Source: JBCAWW01 sp039024315
GTDB taxonomy: Bacteria > Bacteroidota > Bacteroidia > J057
Direction: 5' to 3'
Length of the DNA stretch: 10,493 nucleotides
NCBI GenBank assembly: GCA_039024315.1
Contig: JBCCQN010000257.1
Coordinates: forward strand, 1-10,493
The position numbers and the translations under genes were made by a program. Each line of letters opens with the position of its first letter. Within the stretch, counting starts at the first letter, position 1. Shown here piece after piece: positions 1-6,173 of this stretch. The notes under the pieces were generated by a model that did no database searches, had not been told where the DNA came from, and saw only the letters and a list, made by a program, of their open reading frames with translations.

Positions 1-597
1 CAGTCCGAGGGCAGACCGCTCCCCTTCCGCCAATCTCTCCACAAAGCTTAATAGCATGAAGTAATTTTCAACATCCGCTTCTGGATCAGCCAACCCAAGC
101 GGCAGAACCGACATTAATACGCCATCATTATTCAAAAAGGTCCTATCAGACCACTGATCTGCTTCCAGATTTACCGCTAATGGTACGCTAGTTCTTGCCC
201 TTATTTCCTCGAATCCGGGGGCAAGAGCTCTGACTTCTAATACATCTCCGGGCTCTGGCAGATCTGTCGTCCAATTAAACTCACCGGATTCATTTTCAGA
301 GAGACTTTGCCAAGGGCCTTCATTGCGACGGACCCACATTTCACCGCCTTGCGGAACGATAGAGTCGGGGCGTTCGCCGCGCCAAGTTTGGCTCAGGTAA
401 AGGGTGTTAGTAGTTTCTGCTTCTATCAAGGCATTTAACACTAAGAGGGGTTCAGTCTCAGGGATCTCAAAGGGTCGGGTGCGAAAACAGCCGCTTTGGC
501 TCAACAACACAAATCCTAAAAGGAAAACTGATAGGAAACGGAAGGAAGGATGGGAAAAGCGGTGAGTTGATCTATGGTGCCGTTGGTATTGATCCAT
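1..597 (-). CDS. DUF4249-type outer-membrane lipoprotein, N-terminal part (3' end outside window)
   Basis: This reading frame encodes 199 residues before the window edge; the family is usually roughly 350-400 residues, so about half is present. The first ATG (597-595) gives a basic N-terminus, a hydrophobic core at residues 21-32 and a lipobox-like QSGC with the lipidated Cys at residue 37, so it should be a lipoprotein exported by the Sec pathway. After the Cys come proline-rich and beta-rich stretches (PLLVLNALIEAETTNTLYLS, then a segment with WTTDLPEPGDVLEV), which match my memory of DUF4249 proteins. These are commonly encoded directly downstream of TonB-dependent receptors in Bacteroidota, as here. 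The gene overlaps the receptor's 3' end by 82 bases in another frame. No later start would keep the signal peptide, so the overlap appears real. Its role is unknown; it probably acts with the receptor at the outer membrane. Confidence 0.8.
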   Translation of the reverse strand, partial: MDQYQRHHRSTHRFSHPSFRFLSVFLLGFVLLSQSGCFRTRPFEIPETEPLLVLNALIEAETTNTLYLSQTWRGERPDSIVPQGGEMWVRRNEGPWQSLSENESGEFNWTTDLPEPGDVLEVRALAPGFEEIRARTSVPLAVNLEADQWSDRTFLNNDGVLMSVLPLGLADPEADVENYFMLLSFVERLAEGERSALGL

Positions 598-2906
598 GTC
601 ACAAAAGGATTTAAACGGTTGTATGCATTGTATAATGAAAATTGCCACTGGTGGCCGTTGCGAGGACGCTCGAGAATCAGCCCCAAGTCGAGACGATGGT
701 AGTCTGGCAAGCGGAACTCATTGCGCCCCGAAAAAAATTGGGAAAACTCATTGCTACTTCCCAACCAAGAATTAGGGTGAGTTTCGAAATCCGCTAAGGG
801 GATCGTAAGAGGTGCTCCAGTTTGGTAAGTCCAGTTGGCTTGGACGCGCAAACGCTCCTTGATCGGATAGCTCATAGTAAGAGTAAGATAGTGTCTGCGA
901 TCATAGCGAAAGGGAAAGGCCCTGCCTTGATTGATATCTTCAAACTGGCGCCATGACCAAGAGAGGGTATAACTCAACCAGCCTTGGAGTTTACCTGCCG
1001 TTTTGCGAAGCAAAAACTCTCCCCCATAAGCCCAGCCTCTCCCCTGGGTAAGCTTACTTTCCCAATCAGATTGCCCGCCAACATCTAGGGCCTCAGGATC
1101 AGGACCACTGCTCAAAAAGTTAGCCCCTTCAAGATACTCTACTACATTGTCCATTTCCTTATAAAAGCCTTCTACTCCCCACTGAAACTGTTTTCCCAGC
1201 ATACCACTGAGGCCAAGGCTAGTCTGCCATGCTCGTTGAGGAGGTGCGGCTTCAGTGGCGGGCACCCACAAATCTACGGGTAAGCTCACGTTGGTGCTAC
1301 TTAGGCGATGCAAGGCCTGAAAATTGTGGCTGTAAGCGATGTTTAAACGAATGGACTCACTAAGATCTGCCTCCAAGGAAAGACGCGGTAATAGAGCCGC
1401 GAACTGCTCGGTTTCGGTTTGGAATAGTGTGTAACGGAGCCCTGCTTGGGCCCGCATACGTTCGCCTATACGCCATTCATCTTCGAGATAGGCAAAATGT
1501 TCCCAACTTGGGATTGCCTCCAAACCGCGATTTTGCTCTATCAGCGGCGCGTTAGGATCTTCTAACTTGATCTGTCGGATACTCGGGCGAAACTGATGAA
1601 AGATCGTTCCTGCGCCAAAGCGCAGTAAATGTCTAGGCACTAGTTGATAGGAAAAGTCCATTCGCAGGGCCCAATCTCTGATCTCTGAACGGACCAGGGA
1701 TTGGTTGGTAATTACTGTTGCCTCTGCCGGATCAGCAGGAATGGTTTCAGATCGGCTAAATCTTTCTACCCCTAGCTGATAATCTGATAGACTCAGCGAC
1801 AGGTGGCTAAACAGTCTCCTGCCTTGCAAATGGTTCCATCGCAACAATGCCGTTGTATTGCCCCAGACCAAAGACTCTCGGCCTCGGGTTTTATATTCTG
1901 TATCACCTTCTACCAGACTGTTATTAGAACCATTATTAAAGCGGTCCCGTCCATGATAGACGCTAAAATAAAGCTGGTCTCGTTCCGAGAATCGGTGATT
2001 TATTTTTGCGGTAAGGTCATAAAAGTTATAGGAGGTGGATTGCGTAGGATCGGCTATTCTCTGTACCAAGCCAGCGAGTAAATCCAAATAGGTCCGTCTC
2101 GCCGAGATTAGGTAACTGGTCGGTGCCTCTTTGCGACCTTTTTTGCCAATGGGCCCTTCCAGCATCACGCGACTAGAGATCAGCCCAACTGAAGCAGAAC
2201 CATGTCGTTCTTTCCGATTACCTTCTTTGAGGCTGATATCCATGACGGAGGAAAGGCGGCCTCCATATCGGGCCGAAAAACCTCCTTTGATCAGTTCAGC
2301 TTGTTGGATAGCATCAGGGTTAAAAACCGAAAACAAACCAAAAAGATGCGCAATGTGGTAAACGGGTACTCCGTCTAGCAAGACAAGATTTTGATCTCCG
2401 CTGCCGCCACGGACAAAGAAACTAGAGGTTCCTTCGGCACCACCTTGTACTCCGGGCAAGAGCTGCGCTACCTTGAGTAAGTCAGCTTCGCCCATCAAGG
2501 CCGGAATGGTCTGGATTTGATCACGAGAGATTGCGACCACAGACAAGCCCGGTGGGCGCTTATAGGCGGTAATCGCTACCGTATCCACTTGGGCCAAAGG
2601 CTCCAAAGAAATACTAAGGAGAGAGTCCGTTTGAATTTCTATTTGATATTGGCGTTCGGCGAAGCCGTGATAACGAAAATAAATCGTATGCTCACCGGCC
2701 GGTAAACTCAGGCTATAAAAGCCATATTGGTTGGTATATACTCCTTTGTTTTGAGAAGGGACTTGAATCGATACACCGGCTAAGGCTTCTCCACCTTCTG
2801 CCTCGTGCACATATCCGCTGAGGATAAGGTTGTCTTGGGCCAAGATAGGCCCAAGACTCAGTATTGCAAGGCCCCACCAAAGAAGAATTGCTCGGTGCAG
2901 CTTCAT
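516..2906 (-). CDS. TonB-dependent outer-membrane receptor with N-terminal carboxypeptidase-like domain
   Basis: This 796-residue protein has a signal peptide (residues 1-24, ending LAQ). A carboxypeptidase-D-regulatory-like beta-sandwich follows (about 27-103; GYVHEAEGGEALAGVSIQVP, then TNQYGFYSLSLPAGEHTIYF). A plug domain spans about 125-230, with the typical FFVRGGSGDQNLVLLDGVPV and FNPDAI...KGGFSARYGGRLSSVMDI motifs. The remaining roughly 565 residues form the 22-strand-type barrel, ending in YQFSF with the C-terminal aromatic residue expected of outer-membrane proteins. The family imports large or scarce substrates using TonB-ExbBD energy. It lacks an obvious SusD partner; its neighbours are a small lipoprotein one base upstream and a DUF4249 lipoprotein overlapping its end. 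The substrate cannot be told from the sequence. The ATG follows the previous stop by a single base, which suggests translational coupling, and no clear Shine-Dalgarno sequence is seen. Confidence 0.95.
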   Translation of the reverse strand: MKLHRAILLWWGLAILSLGPILAQDNLILSGYVHEAEGGEALAGVSIQVPSQNKGVYTNQYGFYSLSLPAGEHTIYFRYHGFAERQYQIEIQTDSLLSISLEPLAQVDTVAITAYKRPPGLSVVAISRDQIQTIPALMGEADLLKVAQLLPGVQGGAEGTSSFFVRGGSGDQNLVLLDGVPVYHIAHLFGLFSVFNPDAIQQAELIKGGFSARYGGRLSSVMDISLKEGNRKERHGSASVGLISSRVMLEGPIGKKGRKEAPTSYLISARRTYLDLLAGLVQRIADPTQSTSYNFYDLTAKINHRFSERDQLYFSVYHGRDRFNNGSNNSLVEGDTEYKTRGRESLVWGNTTALLRWNHLQGRRLFSHLSLSLSDYQLGVERFSRSETIPADPAEATVITNQSLVRSEIRDWALRMDFSYQLVPRHLLRFGAGTIFHQFRPSIRQIKLEDPNAPLIEQNRGLEAIPSWEHFAYLEDEWRIGERMRAQAGLRYTLFQTETEQFAALLPRLSLEADLSESIRLNIAYSHNFQALHRLSSTNVSLPVDLWVPATEAAPPQRAWQTSLGLSGMLGKQFQWGVEGFYKEMDNVVEYLEGANFLSSGPDPEALDVGGQSDWESKLTQGRGWAYGGEFLLRKTAGKLQGWLSYTLSWSWRQFEDINQGRAFPFRYDRRHYLTLTMSYPIKERLRVQANWTYQTGAPLTIPLADFETHPNSWLGSSNEFSQFFSGRNEFRLPDYHRLDLGLILERPRNGHQWQFSLYNAYNRLNPFVTWINTNGTIDQLTAFPILPSVSYQFSF

Positions 2907-2907
2907 T

Positions 2908-3390
2908 TTATTTTCGATTCAGAGTGATAGTGATCGCTCGGCCTTGAAAAGCAGGCGCCAATAGCGGAGAAGAATTGGGCGCGCTCATGAGGGTCATATC
3001 ATTCTCGTTGAGCGTCATCTCGTAGATTGCAGCAAGATCTTTGTCTTCGGGGACATCTGCACCGCCGCTACTAAGCACGAGCTCCAGCTCTTCGGCATCT
3101 ACAATTTGATATTCTAGTTCGAACATCTGACCATCGGCCAGAGTCATGGTATATTGACAAGTTGCGGTTTCATGAGCGTTCTTGTCGCAGAAGGCAAAAT
3201 CAAGTTCTCCAAAGCTATTGAAGCTGGTGTCTGGCAGGGCTGCTCCCGCCTGAGAAATGCGTTCTCCAATAGTAATACTGCTTACTTCCCATACGCCTTC
3301 CATGTCCTGATAAAAAGGCTTGAAGGGATCACAAGAGGAAAGACTGACTAAGAAAGCCAAAGAAGCGATTAAAAAGATTTGAGATTTCAT
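2908..3390 (-). CDS. small lipocalin-like lipoprotein of unknown function
   Basis: I take the ATG at 3390-3388, which gives 160 residues starting MKSQIFLIASLAFLVSLSSC. This is a textbook lipoprotein signal with lipobox LSSC and the lipidated Cys at residue 20. The frame stays open to an earlier start at 3426, but that would add 12 residues (MQPFFQPIIQAT) ahead of the basic signal start, which is less likely. The mature part begins with DPFKPFYQDMEGVWEVSSI, and the alternating beta pattern that follows (a Trp-containing first strand, then FGELDFAFC, ATCQYTMTL, MFELEYQIV and AITITLNRK) resembles the lipocalin-like lipoproteins common in Bacteroidota. Two internal cysteines (residues 68 and 78) could form a disulfide. 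It is the first gene of the unit with the TonB receptor and may be an accessory or substrate-binding lipoprotein. The family assignment rests on pattern only. Confidence 0.75.
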   Translation of the reverse strand: MKSQIFLIASLAFLVSLSSCDPFKPFYQDMEGVWEVSSITIGERISQAGAALPDTSFNSFGELDFAFCDKNAHETATCQYTMTLADGQMFELEYQIVDAEELELVLSSGGADVPEDKDLAAIYEMTLNENDMTLMSAPNSSPLLAPAFQGRAITITLNRK

Positions 3391-3722
3391 TGTTGCTTGG
3401 ATTATTGGTTGAAAAAATGGTTGCAAGTCTATTTTGGGATCACCAAAGTCATTTGAGTACAGAGTAAAAAGTATTTAGCATAGAGAAAAAAGGTCTCGCT
3501 GAACCGCATAGTCTTATTCTCCTAGGTCTGAATACTATTGTCTAAGTACTTAACTAGACTTGGTTGACCATGTTTGTTAAAATTAGCTTAGGACCTAAAG
3601 GCAGGAAACTCACAGCCGGAAAGCCTCCTGTAATCGTCCCATAGGGATTCATACCAATCAAAAACCGAAGCAGAGACTAAGGCCGGAGCCAAAGCCTCTA
3701 CTTCTAGCCTATTGAATTCGTA
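3391..3722. other. intergenic spacer between lipoprotein genes
   Basis: This stretch of about 330 bases separates the 384-residue lipoprotein gene (upstream in transcription) from the small lipoprotein-receptor unit. It holds the hairpin terminator at 3660-3704. The side next to 3390 must contain the promoter of the downstream unit. Partial matches to the Bacteroidota -7 motif (TACTTTTT near 3467, TAGACTTG near 3425) lack a TTTG at the right spacing, so I do not call one. A 32-codon frame (3554-3652) has no supporting features. Confidence 0.6.
3660..3704 (-). terminator. Rho-independent terminator after the 384-residue lipoprotein gene
   Basis: Read on the minus strand, GAAGTAGAGGCT (3704-3693) pairs with AGTCTCTGCTTC (3678-3667) over all 12 positions, two of them G-U wobbles. 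The loop TTGGCTCCGGCCTT can form three more pairs (GGC/GCC). The sequence then runs GG and five T residues (3664-3660). It lies 19 bases beyond the stop codon at 3723. The G-U pairs mean the structure is stable only as minus-strand RNA, which fits the gene direction. Confidence 0.75.
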
Positions 3723-4877
3723 TTAGTCCTGCTCAAACTGCAGAAGACCCGTACTGTAGATAGTAGACTTGGAGTCAGCAAAATCAACGATGGCGTCGCC
3801 AGCCTGATCATCTTTGTCTTCAAAAGTAAGCTTAGGCTTAACGCTTACGCTCACGTCTCCGATACCAGGAATTTTGATTTTGCCACCGATTGAAAATTCG
3901 ATTTCAAACTTAGCTCCACTATCTTCTTCTACCCACACTAACTTGATTTCGTCGCCGTAAACAGTAGTGCTAGAGGTAGGGATAGTCTTCCAGTTGAATA
4001 AGTAGGTATTGACAGTGTACCAAGTGTTGTTCACTTGATTACGCTTTGGCTTATAGTACTTGGTAGTGATTTTGTGATCAGTAATAGAACTGATAGAACC
4101 AAAAGCACGAGCACCTAATACGTCCACACGCATCTCAGGCTTACCAGCAGCCCATCCTTCGAGTGCATTCAAGTTGAGGATTTTGAAGGCCTCCAATCTT
4201 TCCTGCTCTCCACTAACGCGAGCGCGATTAGCGTCATCGTAGGAAGCTAAAAACTGAGGCTTCAAACGACCATCGTCATAAGTACGCTCGTTTACACCAA
4301 GAGCGACAACTGGAAACTCAGGGTCAACTCGGCTGCTAAGGGCAGAAGTCTGACCGTTGGCAGTATAAGTTGTATAAGTCTCATACTCACTCTCTTGTAG
4401 GTGAAAAGGATTGACCACTACTGAAGGTACAAATGCGTCAGTATCCCACTTTTCAATATTGACAGGTACTGCGACATGGAAGCGAGGAATCATATTGATT
4501 ACGCGCTCAGCTTCTGCTTCAGAACCAAGCTTGGCTGCTAGGTTGGCAGTAAAGCGCATACCAAAAGTTTCTCCCTTACGCAATTGCTGGATAGCGAGGT
4601 CTTTGTAAAGAACATCGTAGTCTCCATCAAATTGCTTAAGCGCATTTTCCTTGATCAGATTACGCACTTCGATGTCGTTGAGCATTTCTGCCATTACTGG
4701 CGCAGCTTGGTTCATAGCTGCAGTGATGTCAGCATCCGTAACTTGCTCAGCCTGTACAGGCATGAACTCATCAGCAGGATCTTGACAAGCAGGAATTAAA
4801 ACTAAGCCAGCTAGCAATAGACAGACAGTAGCAAAGCTTACAGAACGTTTCAGGTTTGAAAATGGATTGAATTTCAT
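3723..4877 (-). CDS. 384-residue lipoprotein of unknown function
   Basis: The ATG at 4877-4875 starts a long basic N-terminus (MKFNPFSNLKRSV), a hydrophobic core at residues 15-28 and a lipobox IPAC with Cys31, so this is very likely a lipoprotein. A helical, Ala/Glu-rich region follows (about 45-125: DITAAMNQAAPVMAEMLNDI, then a stretch rich in Lys and Leu). A beta-rich middle contains FHVAVPVNIEKW and FPVVALGVNERTYDDG. The C-terminal domain (about 255-384) has YGDEIKLVWVEEDSGAKFEI and GKIKIPGIGDVSVSVKPKL and looks like a C2- or jelly-roll-type beta domain. The overall plan faintly recalls DUF3103 proteins, but I cannot confirm this. No protease, kinase or binding-site motif is recognisable. 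It appears to be transcribed alone, with a structured 594-base leader/intergenic region before it and a hairpin terminator after it, which suggests independent regulation. Confidence 0.85.
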   Translation of the reverse strand: MKFNPFSNLKRSVSFATVCLLLAGLVLIPACQDPADEFMPVQAEQVTDADITAAMNQAAPVMAEMLNDIEVRNLIKENALKQFDGDYDVLYKDLAIQQLRKGETFGMRFTANLAAKLGSEAEAERVINMIPRFHVAVPVNIEKWDTDAFVPSVVVNPFHLQESEYETYTTYTANGQTSALSSRVDPEFPVVALGVNERTYDDGRLKPQFLASYDDANRARVSGEQERLEAFKILNLNALEGWAAGKPEMRVDVLGARAFGSISSITDHKITTKYYKPKRNQVNNTWYTVNTYLFNWKTIPTSSTTVYGDEIKLVWVEEDSGAKFEIEFSIGGKIKIPGIGDVSVSVKPKLTFEDKDDQAGDAIVDFADSKSTIYSTGLLQFEQD

Positions 4878-4921
4878 GATTGAATAGTTAAAAGGTTGTA
4901 CAGAACAAAAATGGTTGTGCG

Positions 4922-4939
4922 GAACTCGGACTTGAGTTC
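4922..4939 (-). other. short hairpin in the leader of the lipoprotein gene
   Basis: GAACTC (4922-4927) and GAGTTC (4934-4939) are perfect inverted repeats separated by six bases, 45 bases upstream of the ATG at 4877. It could fold in the mRNA leader or be a protein-binding site. No function is indicated beyond its position. Confidence 0.35.
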
Positions 4940-4957
4940 AACAGTATATATCAAGTC

Positions 4958-4975
4958 GGGTGTTCCGGAGCACCC
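4958..4975. promoter_or_regulatory. 18-base imperfect palindrome upstream of the lipoprotein gene (possible operator)
   Basis: GGGTGTTCCGGAGCACCC is symmetric at eight of nine paired positions around a central TCCGGA, 81 bases upstream of the start codon at 4877. The size and symmetry suit a dimeric regulator site, but no regulator gene is in the window and the motif is not one I recognise. A chance palindrome is possible. Confidence 0.3.
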
Positions 4976-5300
4976 ATGGTGATATCAATTTTGCGCTGAC
5001 ATAGCAAACACGTCTGAAGCTTTTAAATGTGAAAGAACGCGTAAAGGATCAGGTGATTGATTTGCTTTACATTTCAAACATCGGGATTTGGGCCGCAGAT
5101 CTGAATCACATTTGGATTTCTTTGTTCAAAAGTCCCTAGCCCCCAAACACCCCATTAAGGTAAATTGGGGCATTTTCAGTGTCCAAGCTGCGTAATTTTG
5201 TTCAAAAAACGCCTTATTTCTTGGGGTAGGATTTTGACTTTTTCTCCTCTTTTTTTTTGAAAAAAGCAGTGCAGATAGCTGGGAAGATTATTAGGATAGG

Positions 5301-5317
5301 CACCGCTGCGCGGAACG
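5301..5317. repeat. GC-rich dispersed repeat, half copy (copy A)
   Basis: CACCGCTGCGCGGAACG is identical over 17 bases to the left arm of the copy at 7644 and over 16 bases to the one at 5395. No matching right arm (CGTTCTGCGCAGCAG) follows, so this appears to be a truncated or solo arm. It lies 77 bases from the full copy B, in the same orientation. Confidence 0.7.
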
Positions 5318-5340
5318 CTCAGTTGAGTTATCGAACTTGG

Positions 5341-5369
5341 GGGACTACTTACATCTTTCGTACAGTCCC
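5341..5369 (-). other. inverted repeat downstream of the ABC ATPase gene
   Basis: GGGACT (5341-5346) pairs with AGTCCC (5364-5369), and TAC (5350-5352) with GTA (5360-5362), giving an interrupted stem with a seven-base loop. It lies about 100 bases past the ATPase stop codon, between repeat copies A and B. No T-run follows on either strand, so it is not a typical terminator. Confidence 0.35.
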
Positions 5370-5393
5370 TAGCGAGGAAACTTTAGGGTTGAC

Positions 5394-5435
5394 TACCGCT
5401 GCGCGGAACGAAAATAAGCGTTCTGCGCAGCAGTG
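5394..5435. repeat. GC-rich REP-like hairpin repeat (copy B)
   Basis: The left arm ACCGCTGCGCGGAACG (5395-5410) pairs with CGTTCTGCGCAGCAGT (5419-5434) around the eight-base loop AAAATAAG. Of 16 positions, 14 are Watson-Crick pairs, one is G-U and one mismatches. It starts 37 bases past the stop of the ATPase gene at 5472. There is no T-run, so it resembles a dispersed REP-type palindrome that may protect or end transcripts more than a classic terminator. Confidence 0.75.
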
Positions 5436-5471
5436 ACCAAAGGCAAAAGCGGCAGACCGAGCTGGTGGATC

Positions 5472-6173
5472 TTAGCGATTGGTAGGATGAGCTAAAAAGA
5501 ACTGCTCAATCTCCTGAAAGGTCTCTTCTGAGTTTTTTGCCATCTTGATGACTTTGCCCTCGTCAATGAGCAAGAAGTCCGTAGCGATTTCTTTGAGATG
5601 ATGCAAATTGTGACTGCTGACCAGAATGATTTTATCAGCAAGATGCTCCTCAATGATCTGTTTGAGATTGAGTTGAGAAATGGGGTCTAAATTGGCAAAT
5701 GGCTCGTCGAGCAAAATCACCTTCGCATCTAACATAAAGGTGCTAGCTACCCCTACTCTTTGCTTATTGCCCAAGGATAACTCTCGCACGTATTTGCTTT
5801 CGCTTAGCAGGGCTTCATTGATAAAAGGGGAGAGTTTTTCGATAGCCGCCAAGGCTTGATCGGGATCTTGCTTGTAGAGACGCGCATAAAAGCGAAAATA
5901 CTCTTGTGGCCGTAGATATCCCACCAAAAAATCCTCACCGATATAAGCACGAGTATAATCCTTCCATTTTTCTGATTTGGCTACCTCATGGGTAAAGGAT
6001 AAAATACTCCCTCTCTCTAAAGGGATCAAATCAAGCATGGCTTTCATCAGGGTCGTCTTGCCCGCACCATTGACCCCAACCAAGCCAATGCAGCTGCCGG
6101 GATGCAAGCTTAAGTCCGCAATCTCAAGGGCAAAGTTTTGATAGCTACGTAGGATATTATTTACTCTTATCAT
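5472..6173 (-). CDS. ABC transporter ATP-binding protein paired with a DUF5687-like permease
   Basis: This 233-residue protein is a complete stand-alone nucleotide-binding domain that would power the permease encoded just upstream. Walker A is GVNGAGKTT (residues 33-41), Walker B VILLDEP (152-158) with catalytic Glu157, the D-loop NLD (161-163) and the H-switch His188 in SSHNL. The signature motif is LSLGNKQ (132-138) in place of LSGGQ, and the Q-loop position appears to be Glu80 (AYIGEDFLVGYL). Both deviations recur, as I recall, in Bacteroidota ATPases that accompany DUF5687 permeases. The ATG (6173-6171) lies inside the end of the permease gene, overlapping by 17 bases, so the two are translationally linked. 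A paralogue, about 69% identical over 143 residues, lies at 10062-10493. The substrate and direction are unknown; the Walker A context (ATPase plus a separate permease without a binding protein) suggests export. Confidence 0.93.
   Translation of the reverse strand: MIRVNNILRSYQNFALEIADLSLHPGSCIGLVGVNGAGKTTLMKAMLDLIPLERGSILSFTHEVAKSEKWKDYTRAYIGEDFLVGYLRPQEYFRFYARLYKQDPDQALAAIEKLSPFINEALLSESKYVRELSLGNKQRVGVASTFMLDAKVILLDEPFANLDPISQLNLKQIIEEHLADKIILVSSHNLHHLKEIATDFLLIDEGKVIKMAKNSEETFQEIEQFFLAHPTNR

Larger units (their letters stand above)
4878..5471. other. 594-base non-coding region with repeats and hairpins
   Basis: No plausible gene is present; the longest minus-strand ATG frame I found is about 15 codons. 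From the lipoprotein side it holds a 6-bp hairpin (4922-4939), an 18-base palindrome (4958-4975), a CCCCA/TGGGG inverted repeat (5150-5170), a run of nine T followed by GA and A residues (5250-5265), a GC-rich half-repeat (5301-5317), a GGGACT/AGTCCC hairpin (5341-5369) and a full GC-rich hairpin repeat (5394-5435). Short direct repeats also occur: TTTGTTCAAAA at 5121 and 5197, and AGTCCCTAGC at 5131 and 5364. The promoter of the 384-residue lipoprotein must lie here, but I see no convincing -33/-7 pair. Confidence 0.6.

Noticed and set aside
1803..2705. Several plus-strand frames of 60-90 residues inside the receptor gene
   Set aside because: They lie antisense to a clear long coding gene and show no signal, domain or start-site support.
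3554..3652. 32-residue minus-strand frame (starts MNPYGTITGGF) as a possible double-glycine peptide
   Set aside because: The GG is only about ten residues from the start, the leader lacks the usual hydrophobic pattern, and it is far from the exporter; probably chance.
5150..5170. CCCCA/TGGGG inverted repeat as a terminator
   Set aside because: Only five pairs with an 11-base loop, and it is too far from any gene end on either strand.
5193..5200. Plus-strand TAATTTTG, a perfect match to the Bacteroidota -7 element
   Set aside because: There is no TTTG at the right distance and no plus-strand gene downstream.
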